A stretch of 64,000 nucleotides of DNA from the NCBI GenBank assembly GCA_016802295.1, contig JAESIW010000162.1, positions 7,534-71,533 on the forward strand, written 5' to 3'. Position 1 is the first letter of the stretch, and each line of letters opens with the position of its first letter. Source of the DNA: Brachionus rotundiformis (taxonomy: Eukaryota > Rotifera > Eurotatoria > Ploima > Brachionidae). A program made the translations under genes and the position numbers. Positions 20,961 to 32,420 of the stretch are shown here, one piece after another. The notes beneath the pieces were generated by a model. The model was not told the DNA's origin and made no database searches. It saw only the letters and a list, made by a program, of their open reading frames with translations.

Positions 20961-23900
20961 CAAAAAAATTAAAAAAAAAACAAAAATTAACATTTAAATT
21001 AGATGAAAATTAAAAATTCAAATCTTAAATTTTCACTTTATAAAAGTTTATTTAGCTACGAGAAGAAACTATTTATTGTTTATTGCTTTACCTTTTTTTT
21101 ATTTCTATTTATTGCTTGGACGAGTAAATAATTAATTAATTAAACGAATCAGTGGAAATTTTTAATCACTAAATCCGTGGGAATAGTGCGCACATGAGTG
21201 TCTTCGTCTTAAGAGCTAACCTGATAGTTAAGAAAACATATAAAAATTTAAATCAAAACTAATAGCTTATGGACAAATTAATTTACGGTAAAGGCCAACA
21301 AACAACACAAACGAATAAGAAAAACAATAAGAAAAACATCAAAACTAAAATAATATTTTTCTTTAAATTAAAATAAAAAAAAAAATTTAAATTCTTCCAA
21401 ATCTGGATTCCAATAACTTGCTCACTTAATTTTACCAATAGAAAATTTTCTGCTCTCAAGTGTGTGTTGGCAATTAAATTTCATAAATTAAATACCAGCC
21501 TCTTAAAAATAAACTCCAAATTTTTCATCCAAATAATAAATTGGTTTAATTAAATTTAAATTTGTGCTGCCAATCTGTCCAAAATGTAGCCATCTTAGAT
21601 TATTTTTTTGCTCTATAGGTTTAGAATTGGTCATATCTTGGTAAATCTTTGCCTCCAAAGCAAGCCTCAAGTAGCAAATGTAAATCGCGGTGCAGCAGTG
21701 CCAAAGAAGTATAAAAAAAGCTAAAAAAAATTGCTATTTTTTTAAAAATTAATGAAATTATTGTCAACAAAATTAAGAAATTATTTTCTATTAAGAATCT
21801 AAAATGCCTTGACTTACAAACTAATCAAGATATATCGATATGTGTTGATGGTATCAATGAGAATATAAGATCGATTGGCAAAGATATAAGATAGCTCTGC
21901 GGCATTGGTTATTTGGCATGGGAAAGTGGTTCGTGTCGAGCAATACTTTGCCAAATACTTGATTTGCAGGACCTATTCTCTTTCTTTTTTTTTCATTAAT
22001 CACTTTTAATAACAATTAGCCTAATCTAAAAACAAATCTAAAAATAAAAAAAAATCATTTTTCAAGTATTTAATTTTGACTAAATTTCTACGAGTTAATT
22101 TGTTTGTTTTAAAGATTTTATTTTATTTTTTCTTCTACAACAACTAATTTAAGATAATCGAAATTTTCTAATTGAATTTGAACAAGTTGTATACGCTGAA
22201 TTTGTGTTGCACAATTCTGTTCTAATGGCGCTCTTGACCAAACCAATCCTTGCCTAAGTTGGCAAAATACACAAATAGAAAAAATAAATTTCTAATTTAA
22301 TAATTTTGCTCTAATTAATTGCCACGATTAGTAAAGTAATGATGAAAAATTACATAAAAAAAAAAAGAAATAAATTTTGAGACTTAGAGTATAAACAATG
22401 ACATAAGACCAAGAGATAAAACTCCAATTACCACTAAACTATATATCTAGCTTTGAAAAAGTATTAACTTGAAATTAAGTGCATCATTACAAGCTAATTA
22501 GAATAAAGTATTAATTCAATGAAATCTTTTCAATTTGGTCCATGCAATTTAGGTTCAAATTGTAATTTAGATAGCAAATATTTGCTTTATCTTTATTTAT
22601 AAGTCTAGTTTTCCTTGATATTAATCTAACTTCAATTTTAGCTCGTCAGTCACAATTGTTTGGCTTGTTCGTCGTTGGACACAAACTTCCTCAAGGAAAA
22701 TGTTGCCGAGCGCGTCCACTTATGTAATAGGCCATGGGCTAAATTAGCACGTGCTTTGGCCATATTTCTAATAAGATTTACCACCTCTTAAAACTTGCCC
22801 CATTGTAATAACTTAAGTAAACAATTGTAAAAATTGGCTAATTTCACGATCAGAGCTTATCATTGTGTAATTAAATTAGATCATAAGTTCTTTTGAAATA
22901 TTCGAAAAAAATATACAAATTTAGAATAAATATTTGCCAAGCTATTAGTGTGAAAAAAGGTATTAAGAAAACTTCCTTTTATCGACCATTAAATAGGCAA
23001 ATATTGTTTTTGTTTTCTTTAGAGTCACCGTTTTGACCAAACATTACATGAAGTAAACTTTCAGGATATGCTTGTTAAAATATAGCTAAATATTTGGCGT
23101 CTTAATTTATCAGGATTTGAAAAATTTTATTAATTTGTTTATTTTATTTGGCGTTTTTTTTTAATATTTTAATTGATCACCAAACTAAAAAGCTTGAATG
23201 GATCAAGTTTTAAGCAAATAAACCATTTTTTCTTATAATTAATTCCATTTTTAATGAAATTTAATTGAAATTTAAATTGATATAAAAAGTGCTTTTGTTT
23301 TTTTTATCATTAATTGAATAAATATATCCGTAAAAATTAATTTTGGCAAATTTTTGTCAAAAAAAAACACAATTTTCATCGTAGAAAGAATAAATTCTCA
23401 TTTTATATCAATTTAGTATATTTTTAAAATTTAGTTCAAACGAAGTTAATTAATAAATATCTGATATATATACATAACTAAATTAGAATTAAAAAATCTG
23501 GTCAATTTTTAGTAAATATTTGCATTTATTTCTCTTTGCTAAGTGAATAAATTGATTTAAGAATTTAAGAATTAATTGCTTGAATGTGTTTTTATTGTTA
23601 ATTATTTATACTTTTGTTTTCGAAATTCATCATCATTATAAGATTAGAATTTTAATTTATGGAAAAATACCAAGTTGTTATTCTATTGACAAAATTTCAA
23701 CTTTTAAAGCTTCTAATAGTCGCTTTAAAAATAATTTCTTATTTCAAAAAGCTAACTAAGGTATTTTTAACGATTCATCTTTTTGATAAATTGGTAAAGA
23801 AAAATAATCATTATTTTTTTTAAATAAATAAAAAAATGGAAACCATTTATACTAAATTTATTTGATTTAATCTTGCAAAAACTAATTTATTTTAAAGAGT

Positions 23901-25239
23901 ATTCAAAATACGAAAATTTTATAATATAATTTTTAGTTGTTTGCTTTGATTATTTATAGACAAAATAAAAAAATTTGTATCATTAGAAAAAAATAAATAG
24001 GTTGGCAATTTTAATCTTTAAATCAGAATCAAGTAGAACTTGACCAAATAAACATCTCTACAATGATTCGGAATTTATTTTACAAATATTTTTGTTTATA
24101 AATAATAAAAACAAAAGTTTTAATTTAAAAAATTTATATTGGCTCTGTATAAATTAATAGAAATTTTGCTTTTTTTGTTCGATAGTAGCAGAAAAATATT
24201 TGATTTATTATTTTAAGATGATCTGTGGAATTTTTGACCAAAGTCTGTTTAATTTTAAAGATTCACTGATTAAAAATATTTAATTGCCTTAAGTCTAAAG
24301 CCAAAAAAATCTAAATTTTGATAATAAAATCCCAATTAAACTCATAATAAACTTTTAAATGGCATGGTTTAATCTGATTTTTATTCGCATTTTATTTAAA
24401 TACCTTAAGAGCGGTATTTTAAATTTTTGAATGGCTTTTAAATCTCCTTTAGATCCTTAAAGAAAATACACCTGAAAAATGTCAACTCTTTGAATTTAAA
24501 AAAAATTCAATCAAAATTATTTTTGGTAAAAAAATGTCTCACTCTACCAACTTGAATTATTTTTTTTTAATACTTTGAGTCCCAATACATTAATCTAGAC
24601 ATCTATGAAGACAATATTCAAAATTATTAATATCTCTTGTTTACCAAAGTTTCTATTTTTACCATTAAGCTCACACTTCAAATAAGCCAATACACTTTTT
24701 GAGAAATTTTTAAATTTAGTTCAATCAACCATTATTTGCATTATTTGCAACAACTAAATTTTAATCAGTCAGCAAATTGGTAAATTATTTCAATTAGTTC
24801 TATTCGGAAGACAATTATTAGCCTTTAATTTGAAAAAAATTGTTTTAATAAAAATTTTATTTTTTTATTTACTTTTAAATTTTTTTACCATTTGGTATAT
24901 TTATGGACTTAATAAGCTTAAAAATAATTTTTTTCTTAATTTTATTTATTTATTTGTTAAAAACATATTTTATGGAAGTTCCCAAAGATCGTCCAAAAAA
25001 CTATTTCACAAAACTGAAAAATTTGTGATTAACAGAATGCTTAATAATTTTAAATCAGTCACCATATTTTCTGATTCAATTTTGCTGCCTCCCAATTCAA
25101 TACACTATTTCGGCACAGGCAACAAATACCATCTCACCAATGTAAAAAAATATCTTTAATTAAATAAAATTTTACTGAATTATTAAATTAAAAATTATTA
25201 AAAAAACTACGGATATTTTAAAATTAAATAACTGTCCAA
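20961..25239. other. Gene desert beside the homeobox gene
   Basis: About 4.3 kb of AT-rich DNA with no supported gene. Three GC-richer islands stand out (about 21160-21240, 21880-21980, 22640-22780) and could be conserved regulatory elements of the developmental gene. A 109-codon frame at 24830-25159 (ends HYFGTGNKYHLTNVKKYL) has no start context or family support. Confidence 0.4.
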
Positions 25240-25575
25240 TTAAGTCTATGTTTACACCACTTATATCTTTTTTGTTTATCTTATTTGTTTAGAAGAGGTT
25301 TTCTGACCGCTATATGAGGCTCTAAGCCTATTTTTTCTAGATATCTCATTATAGTATACTTATTTATCCTAACCCCTTGAGTCTTTGAATAAAAATGTTA
25401 GAGACGAGCTCCCGAGATCTAACAGAATGGCTTCGATCATAGACAGGACCAATCTCTTCATATCGTTTCTAACAGCTTGCCTTTTTCATTTTGCTTTTTA
25501 TATTCTTTAAGATGACCCACCACGATCTGCCATTTTTGTGGGCTAGATACATTTTTTTTTCCCAATTTCTGCCAA
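25240..25575 (-). pseudogene. Tc1-like transposase relic (DNA-binding half)
   Basis: The minus strand reads, from 25575 down: the helix-turn-helix block shared with 12965-13125 (IVVDHLKEYKK-type helix, RYEETG), then QGVRINKYTIMRYLEKIGLE and PHIAVRKPLLNK, a stop, KQKRYKWCKHRLNWTVI and a stop. These match in order the second helix-turn-helix and the KRLxFAKxH…W region that precedes the catalytic domain of Tc1-like enzymes. Stops and frame changes show decay, and the catalytic domain is absent. Confidence 0.7.
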
Positions 25576-26476
25576 GTTAAAGATTTTTCTATTTTAATTT
25601 TAAGAGGAAGTTTTTTTTTTATAAATTTTTAAAAGATAAATTTATTTAATATGCCGAGTGTGATACATTAAATTGTGGACAAAGAATTTTTTTTCAAATT
25701 AATGCTTTTATTTAGCACTGTAATATTTGTAAAATTCAATACAAAAAAAAAATTTAAAATAAATAAAATAATTAATTTCTTAACTTTTACAACAAATTTC
25801 TAAATTTATGAATCTAGCTCACTGGTTGAAACAGTAAAAATTATTTATCTAATACACTAACTGATATGATAATATTATCGTCCTAAAATTAAAATCTCAG
25901 TAAATTGTTGATTTAGAATTAATAAACAATTTACAAAATAACCTAGACAAGTGACTTAAAAGATAATGGAATAAGCTTTTAAAACAATAATTTGAATCAA
26001 GAACACTTAAATCATAATTTATTTTATTATATAAGTTTTATATTAAAAACATCTTGTTAGACACGTTCTATTTTATAAACATTTTAATTTTTTAACTCTA
26101 AAACCATGGCCATTTTTTAAAATTCGAAGTAAAATAGATGTTAAAAAAGTAAATAGACTAAATTTAATTATTAATCTTCAAGATTAATTTTTAAGTTAAA
26201 AATTATTCAATAGAATTGATCTGCCTTACAAAATAGATTTAAGAAAAAAATTGAAATTTTTCGATGTTATTTTATTTAATTTTTAAAAATTAAATTAACA
26301 ATAAATAATCTAAAAAATGGACTTCATTTTACCTTTACTAAAATATACAATCTCAGTTATTTTATAAACAAAATGCGTCATCATATTTCATTCTAGAAGT
26401 AGGATATACAAATAAATAACTTAGCTAATATTTTCGGAATAGCAAGAGTTTTGCTTATGCACCTAATTTAAATAAA
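25576..26476. other. AT-rich intergenic DNA, 3' side of heme transporter gene
   Basis: No coding or structured feature seen; probably includes the 3' untranslated region of the minus-strand gene. Confidence 0.4.
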
Positions 26477-27097
26477 TCAATCGGAGTTAACTTCACTATC
26501 AACTCCGATAAGAGAATATCTAGTAAACATGGATCTGTATTTTTTGGTCCTATAGAACAAGGCAAACGACCACTTCCAGCACATAAATACCCATACACTT
26601 GTCACATAAAAACTCTCTACTTTTGGCTCTGAAATAATTTTTGTTGATAAAATTTTACAATAAATTTGGCACAGAATTACCTTCACGGTTATATACTGCC
26701 AGACTTATAAATGTTATGAATAAAGCTATGAAAACAATTTGCAAAACAAATCCGAGCATACACCAATATTTAAGCTTATAGGTCCATATTTGCCACACGT
26801 CCCACAAAAATTGCATGTTTATATAAATTACCATAAGAGAAATAAAGCCTTTGGAAATGAGTTAAATAAATTTTTAAAATAAAAAGTCAGCTGAAAATTT
26901 TTCATACTTGATAATAATGCTAGTACAGGAGTCAAGAATAAATTGTATTTAATGTAAAAGACAAGAGAGGCTGATAGTCCTGCCAGAAAACCAATGAACG
27001 CAAATACATTTAAAACTTTGGCATACTTTTTCTCCTTTAAAAGGCCTTGAATATTAAAATCGGAACAATTAAGGTATCTGTTTTCTGTATCGTCCAT
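26477..27097 (-). CDS. SLC48A1: HRG1-type heme transporter
   Basis: Three exons, 26908-27097, 26681-26848 and 26477-26628, give 169 residues. Four hydrophobic helices are seen: about 26-48 (VLNVFAFIGFLAGLSASLV), 52-72, 92-115 (LGFVLQIVFIALFITFIS) and 124-140. The C-terminal block FYVTSVWVFMCWKWSFALFY followed by RTKKYRS lines up with the HRG-1 family end (VW-FM--KW-F------RYR), the region carrying the heme-interacting aromatic/basic motif. HRG-1 proteins move heme across lysosomal, endosomal or plasma membranes. Human SLC48A1 has 146 residues, so the size fits. The remainder of the sequence is divergent. Confidence 0.72.
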
Positions 27098-27994
27098 TTT
27101 TATCTAAAATCAAAACTTTATATTAAAAAACTTTTACAACAACATGTTATGATACAAAATATCAGACATCTTGAATCAAAATTACATAATTAATTACATT
27201 ATTTTAAAAAAAGATTAAATTAAGTACCAATGTGCAAAATTTAGAAGAAAATTTAATACTGTGGCAAATAAGAAAAAAAATATAATACTTTATTGAAATT
27301 TGTCTTAAAATAAAATCTAATTTTAGAAACATTATTCAAGTTTATTGTTTGATTATTTTTGTATTTAGGTGATCTTTAATAATATATGATTTTTCCCCTC
27401 TAAAAAAATTATTTCAATAATTGACTAAGATTAGATTATTTTGAATTTAATTTGAAAATTTAAAAATAAAAAATAATTAGAAATAGTAAAAATTGGTATC
27501 ATTAGCTTCTATTTGAGATTAATTTTATTTAAAAAAAATGAACAATATAAAGTATATAAAGTAAAAGCAATATCAATGTCTACTTATTCTAAAAGAATTA
27601 CATAAAATTTTACATAGATCTGAAAAGTCTAAACTTTAAATATTAATCAAAGTTACTAAAAAAATGGCTTGTTATAAAACTGAGTCAAAATTTTGCTAGT
27701 GTTCATAATAAATAATAATAATTTACTAAGAAATCTTACATTTGATCAATGTTTAATGAAAAAAAAATTTTAAAACACTTTTAATTTAGACCTGGAGTAA
27801 ACAACGTTAAAATTAAAAGATTTATTTTAAAATTTAATCAAATAAAAATTAAATAATTATTAAATTAATCAATTAACTTTTAAATCTAACTGACTGATGT
27901 ATTTAAATGACAACTAAAACAAAATTTTTTAAAAAAATTTTATTTGTGTACAATCATAATTCTAATTAACTATATTAATAAAATTTTCACTTTC
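27098..27994. other. AT-rich intergenic DNA
   Basis: Nothing gene-like seen. Confidence 0.45.
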
Positions 27995-28245
27995 CATACA
28001 TACAATTTAAACCTGAAACTTTCCATACTGGTTGCCTGAGAAGGATTCTTGGGATAAACTGACAAGATAGATTGCTAAATGATGAGGTATACAGATGAAC
28101 TAATTCAGAGCCAATTTTTTACGAACTAAAGACTGTGATAGCTTGGACATGTACTTAGAATGAAAGGAATACCAGCTATAACATGGAGGTCAACAATTAT
28201 GAAAGAGCTCACTGAAATGGGAATGATATGGGAAGAATTCAATTT
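27995..28245 (+). pseudogene. LINE 3'-end fragment
   Basis: With small breaks the plus strand reads FHTGCLRRILGIN, a segment equivalent to RRLRWLGHVLRM (TVIAWTCT, then HVLRMKG), and TWRSTIMKELTEMGMIWEE. This is the conserved C-terminal end of a RTE/R2-like LINE polyprotein. The same family is present, better preserved, at 46565-47490. Confidence 0.6.
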
Positions 28246-28816
28246 TATTTAGTTATTAAGTAAAAACAAAAAAATTCCATTTTTATACAATCATAATTCT
28301 AATTAACTATGTTTATCAAATTTTTTAATTTTAAATTACATTTTAACTTAAAAAAAAAAAATTTTTTGAGTCAGAAAAACAAACATCAAACTATTGAAGA
28401 AAAATATAAATAAATGCAATTGACCATGAATGAAAAAGCTGCTCTTAAAGTTATTATTTATTTATTTTAATTAATTGATAGATTTTGATTAAAAAAAAAG
28501 GATACATGGTAATGAAATAGGAAGCTTAACATGATAAAAATGTAAATTGGTCACAAAAACAGCTAGCCTTGTAGGCTTTTGATTACCTGAACAATTTCAA
28601 AACTTATTCTAGCCTTGTAATGGACTAACACAAGTTTTAAAAAACCAAAATACAAGAAAAAAATAACAAAATTTTTTTATCATTTTTATTAAAACTGGTT
28701 TATGAATTTAATCAAAAAGACCAAATTAGATTTTTTTTTATTTTTCAACTTTTTAAACAAAAATAAATAATTTTTTTTTTTTTAAATTTTTCACATTATT
28801 CAACTTAATAGACTAA
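28246..28816. other. AT-rich intergenic DNA
   Basis: Long A and T runs, no feature; may include the 3' untranslated region of the R3H gene. Confidence 0.4.
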
Positions 28817-30472
28817 TCAACAAACCGGCTTGATAAGAAACGGACTTGTCGATTGGGAACCACCATTTAGATTCAAATCCTTAAAGGCCTCTTCTATTTT
28901 GTCAAAATTGTCAAACTCGATCAAAATGTTTATAGAGGCCTCGTCTAATAAGCTGCTCTTGGCATCATGCTCGCCATTTTGTTGTACAGCATTTGTTTTT
29001 TTGTCCACTATTTCCATTTTGAATATGTAAGGCGCCAGCAGTTGGTTCAGCCTGTCCCTGGTCAAATCAGCACTTAAATTGTATACTTGAAATTTTATAT
29101 TTTTTATTCTGTCATTTGCCTTGATCGGTTTCTTGCAAGCAGGGCTCTGGAACTTTGGCCTGGTCTTGGGGCTCGGCCGGACCGGGCTCGTTTGACTGTT
29201 GCCCTGCGGAATTTGCAGAAACGGCGCTCTGGGCATCAGAAGACCAGACGACTGATTGGCCATTATCTGGTACGCTTGAGGCACATTCGGAAACATGACA
29301 TTGCTGAACTGGTGCTGAAAGCTCCCGTTCTGATTCATGTACACCAACTGGCTGGGCGGAAACTGCGGCACCATTTGGCGATAATTTGAGTGCACTACTT
29401 GGCCCGGAGTGGAAAAATTTTTGCTCACTGGTTGCTTTTTGCAGCCATTGGTTGTCTGCTTGGTCTTGGACTGAATTTTTTTTTGACTCTGAGTCTTTGC
29501 ATTGGCACTGGATGGCACATTGACAGTCTGACTACTCTCGGCCTCCGTGTGCCCGTTACGGTTCAATATTTTATACTGCTTAACCTCTGTGTCCATTTTA
29601 CCATCAACAGGTGGATTAGATGCTTTATCTGTGTCACCATTGTCACTCAAATTGTTGAATATTCTGTTCTTAATGCGGTTGTATTCGGCCGACTTTTCCT
29701 CAAAAGTTTTCGGCTTTATCTCAGCGACCTTTTTGTTTAGCTGATTATTCTAAAAAAATTATGAAAATAAATAGAAAAAATTTTTTCAAAAAATTTATTG
29801 ACAAGAGGGGAGTGAGTGGAAATGAAGGCGGTGGTGATGGGTGCAAAGGGGACACGTACTCTGGTCAAGTTTTCCTGGTCGTTGGTGTCGCGCTTGAGGA
29901 TTTGTTTTTTTTCGACCTTGACCTCTTGAAGAGCGGTCAGATTGTTGGAAGATGTATTGGGGGTGAGGGAGTTGGAAGAAGAGGAGGAGTCGGAGCCGGA
30001 CTCGGAGCCCTGGCTGGCCAGCTTGTCCTGCTGCTTTTGCTCCGCGGAGCTGATTATCGCCTGAAAGGTCAAGGTCGGCTGATTGCACTTTTCGCCAGTC
30101 TTGAACACGATCACCGACTGCCTCGAGCTGTCCAGGCTGTGGCCCAGGCCGAAGTACTCGCAAATGCGGTGCGTCAACATTCTGTAGTACGGATTCATGG
30201 CCTGGAACTTGAAATACTCGTCCCTGGGTGTAAGAAAAGTTAAAATGAGTGTAAGACTATTTTTGTGTCACTGTATACTTTTGGTTTTTGATGAAGTTTA
30301 TCAGGTCCCGCTCGACATTGAGCATAAAAAGCCGATCGCGGGTGTTCTCTTTTAGCTGAGCGTGGATAAACTCTTTGATGTCCGGTTGAGCTTGCTGGAC
30401 GGCCTCGTTCGAGCTGCTCGAGTCGACAGCCGAAACGGAGGCGCCCGCCACCCCATCAACACTGTTTAACAT
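28817..30472 (-). CDS. R3H and SUZ domain RNA-binding protein (encore/R3HDM family)
   Basis: Exons 30279-30472, 29860-30223 and 28817-29749 give at least 496 residues. The R3H domain spans the first junction: EFIHAQLKENTRDRLFMLNVE, FIKNQKDEYFKFQAMNPYYR, MLTHRICEYFGLGHSLD and VIVFKT, in the order of R3HDM1/2, ARPP21 and Drosophila Encore. A SUZ-type region spans the second junction (ILKRDTNDQENLTR, then FEEKSAEYNRIKNRIF). A Gln/Asn/Pro-rich stretch follows. The last 100 residues (IKFQVYNLSADLTRDRL … INILIEFDNFDKIEEAF) look like a divergent RRM. The family binds single-stranded RNA and regulates mRNAs. An extra 5' exon (LSRSRSLTMQTITSIPF) at about 30570-30625 is possible, so the true start is uncertain. 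Confidence 0.8.
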
Positions 30473-31282
30473 ACTCAAAAACAAGTCTATCAAAAATTAG
30501 AGTGGTAGTATCTTAGCTTAATAAGTTTTCAATCAGGTAAACAATGGTCAACAAGGTTAAATCACTCGACAAATGGGATGCTAGTAATGGTCTGCATTGT
30601 TAAACTACGGCTTCGACTCAATCTGAAAATAACAAATATAGATTAAGCCAAAAAGTACCAATAGACCAAAAGTAAAATATTTCAAGCTATTTGTGAAATA
30701 ATTTTTTATTTGAACGAAATGGATTCGTTCAGCACAGACTTGTATTCTATGCATCTCTAATTTGGTTCTATAGTCCTCTTAAAAATGTAACTTTCGTATT
30801 TTTAATGCTAATTTAGGAGCACTAGTTTGATATTTGTGAAGAATATAAGAAATTATTATTAGTAATAAAATAAAATATGCTCGGATTAGTTTATATATCC
30901 GAATATTTTATCATAATTTGTGTGGTTTATATATTTGCATTCCGAGCTAGTTTGGTGTGAACACGCTGTTTTGTGTGCATGCCGATCCCTCGCGATCGAT
31001 GAATAAATCGCAAATTGTATGCATGTAGACACAAGATTTGTCTGGTGGTCTAATTGATCAAATTTTAGTCAAATCTAGTTCTCAAAATGCCCCCCTAAAA
31101 AATAATAATTTAGTTTATGTTTTGGTATTTGATGCGGAGTCAAATGACATGAAAAATTTTACCAAAATGACAAAAAAAATTTACTCTTTCCAAAAAGCAA
31201 AGATTTCAGAACTGTCAGGTGAAGCTACATTTAAAAATCTGCTTACAATTTTTTGGATAAAAATTAAATTTTGAATAAACAA
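30473..31282. other. Upstream region of R3H gene
   Basis: Contains a possible 5' exon of the R3H gene (about 30570-30625, minus) and an unsupported 78-codon plus frame at 31038-31274. Confidence 0.35.
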
Positions 31283-31311
31283 ATACAACAAAAACTCTTC
31301 AGATTTTGATA

Positions 31312-31572
31312 AATTAAAATTTACTAAAATAAGATATATTTAATAAAATACTGCAACAAACTTTGTTGCATCTTTTTTATCAAAAATGAAAACTTTTTTT
31401 TCTTTTTTTTAGTTAAACAAAATCAATAATCAATTTAAGCTTTATTGATGCTTTACTTTTTGCCTTGTATTAACATCAGAAAAATTATTTTAGACAAAAA
31501 TGATGCAAAAAAGTATGTTGCGCTATGTTTCAGTATTTTATTAAATATATTTTATTTTAGTAAATTTTAATT
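31312..31572. repeat. Nested palindromic repeat
   Basis: Arms TAAAATTTACTAAAATAAGA … AATAAAATACTG and their reverse complement enclose about 190 bases. Inner pieces (TGCAACAAAC… / …GATGCAAAAAAGTATGTTGC) also pair partly. This looks like a small MITE placed at the end of, or made from the end of, the surrounding element. Confidence 0.6.
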
Positions 31573-31733
31573 GGGTACTATTTTTCGTGCTCCTTAAATT
31601 ATTTTTTCTGCTACAAAAATAAAAAATGATATTAAAAAAAAATAATGTCAATAATATTTAATTTCTTTTACTCTGATAAAGAAATTAAACAAATGAAAAA
31701 AATGTAAAAAGATAATCAATTAATCAAATAAAA

Positions 31734-32215
31734 TTAATTTTTTTCAGCTTCTTTTTTAGGCGGTCGACCTCTACCGCGTTTAGTTGGTAAATTACAGTTG
31801 ATTTCTTGTAAAATAGGTTCAACCGGTTGCTCAACAACGAGATTCTCAGCATCACCATTAATAACCATATTATCTTTTTGAATTATTTCATATATATTAG
31901 TCTCAATTTCTTGCATATTTAGCGCTTTGTTGGTCTTTGTCGGTCTCCATTTTTTTCGATTTTGACCTAAAGGAACATCTTTAGCATTTGGATGCCTACC
32001 AAGACCTTTATCCCGACAGGCAATAGCTATCACATGTTTACAAATATAATTTTTTTTCCACAATGGACAAGTACAAGAACTTATTTTCCAATCTCCAAGA
32101 TCCATAAATGTTTTCCATATTTGTGTAACAGATAATTCTTTATATTATCCTTGTCCAGTTGCTTTTTTGTAGATGAACGTGATGGAATATAATGAGCATA
32201 ATCTATTTTAATCTA
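31734..32215 (-). pseudogene. MULE transposase C-terminus with SWIM zinc finger and AT hook
   Basis: The minus strand reads HYIPSRSSTKKQLDK, a frame change, LSVTQIWKTFMDLGDWKISS, then the SWIM site CTCPLWKKNYICKH, an acidic linker and KRGRGRPPKK, an AT hook, before a stop near 31734. The catalytic domain is absent. It is related to the end of the MULE copy at 11623-12744 but in the opposite orientation and from a different lineage. Confidence 0.7.
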
Positions 32216-32420
32216 TCATTTGTACGAAATTTTGTATCTTTTTTTATTTTTTTTCATGTAGCAGAAGAATGAATTTTTGTATCATTATAAAATATAAGTG
32301 ATTTTAATTTATCAAAAGACAGGATGATTTCTTAGCGTCTGATTGTCTTAGAGCTTATTAAGTATATTTTATTTTAGTAAATTTTAATTTATCAAAATCG
32401 GAAGAGTTTTTGTTCTGTTT

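Larger units (their letters stand above)
31283..32420. mobile_element. Decayed TIR element with MULE C-terminus
   Basis: The left end AACAAAAACTCTTCAGATTT and the following TGATAAATTAAAATTTACTA are repeated in reverse complement at about 32365-32420. A third copy of the A/T-rich part of this repeat lies at about 31535-31572, inverted, making a nested palindrome. The direct repeat GACAGGATGATTTCTTAGCG occurs at about 32323 and again at 32524 outside the element. The element carries a minus-strand MULE remnant. Confidence 0.6.

Noticed and set aside
24830..25159. 109-codon frame ending HYFGTGNKYHLTNVKKYL
   Set aside because: Starts at a weak codon, begins with low-complexity Phe/Leu/Ile sequence and shows only a vague resemblance to part of a GMC oxidoreductase C-terminus; no splice partners found.
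31038..31274. 78-codon plus-strand frame upstream of the R3H gene
   Set aside because: No family features, no convincing start and AT-rich composition like the flanks.
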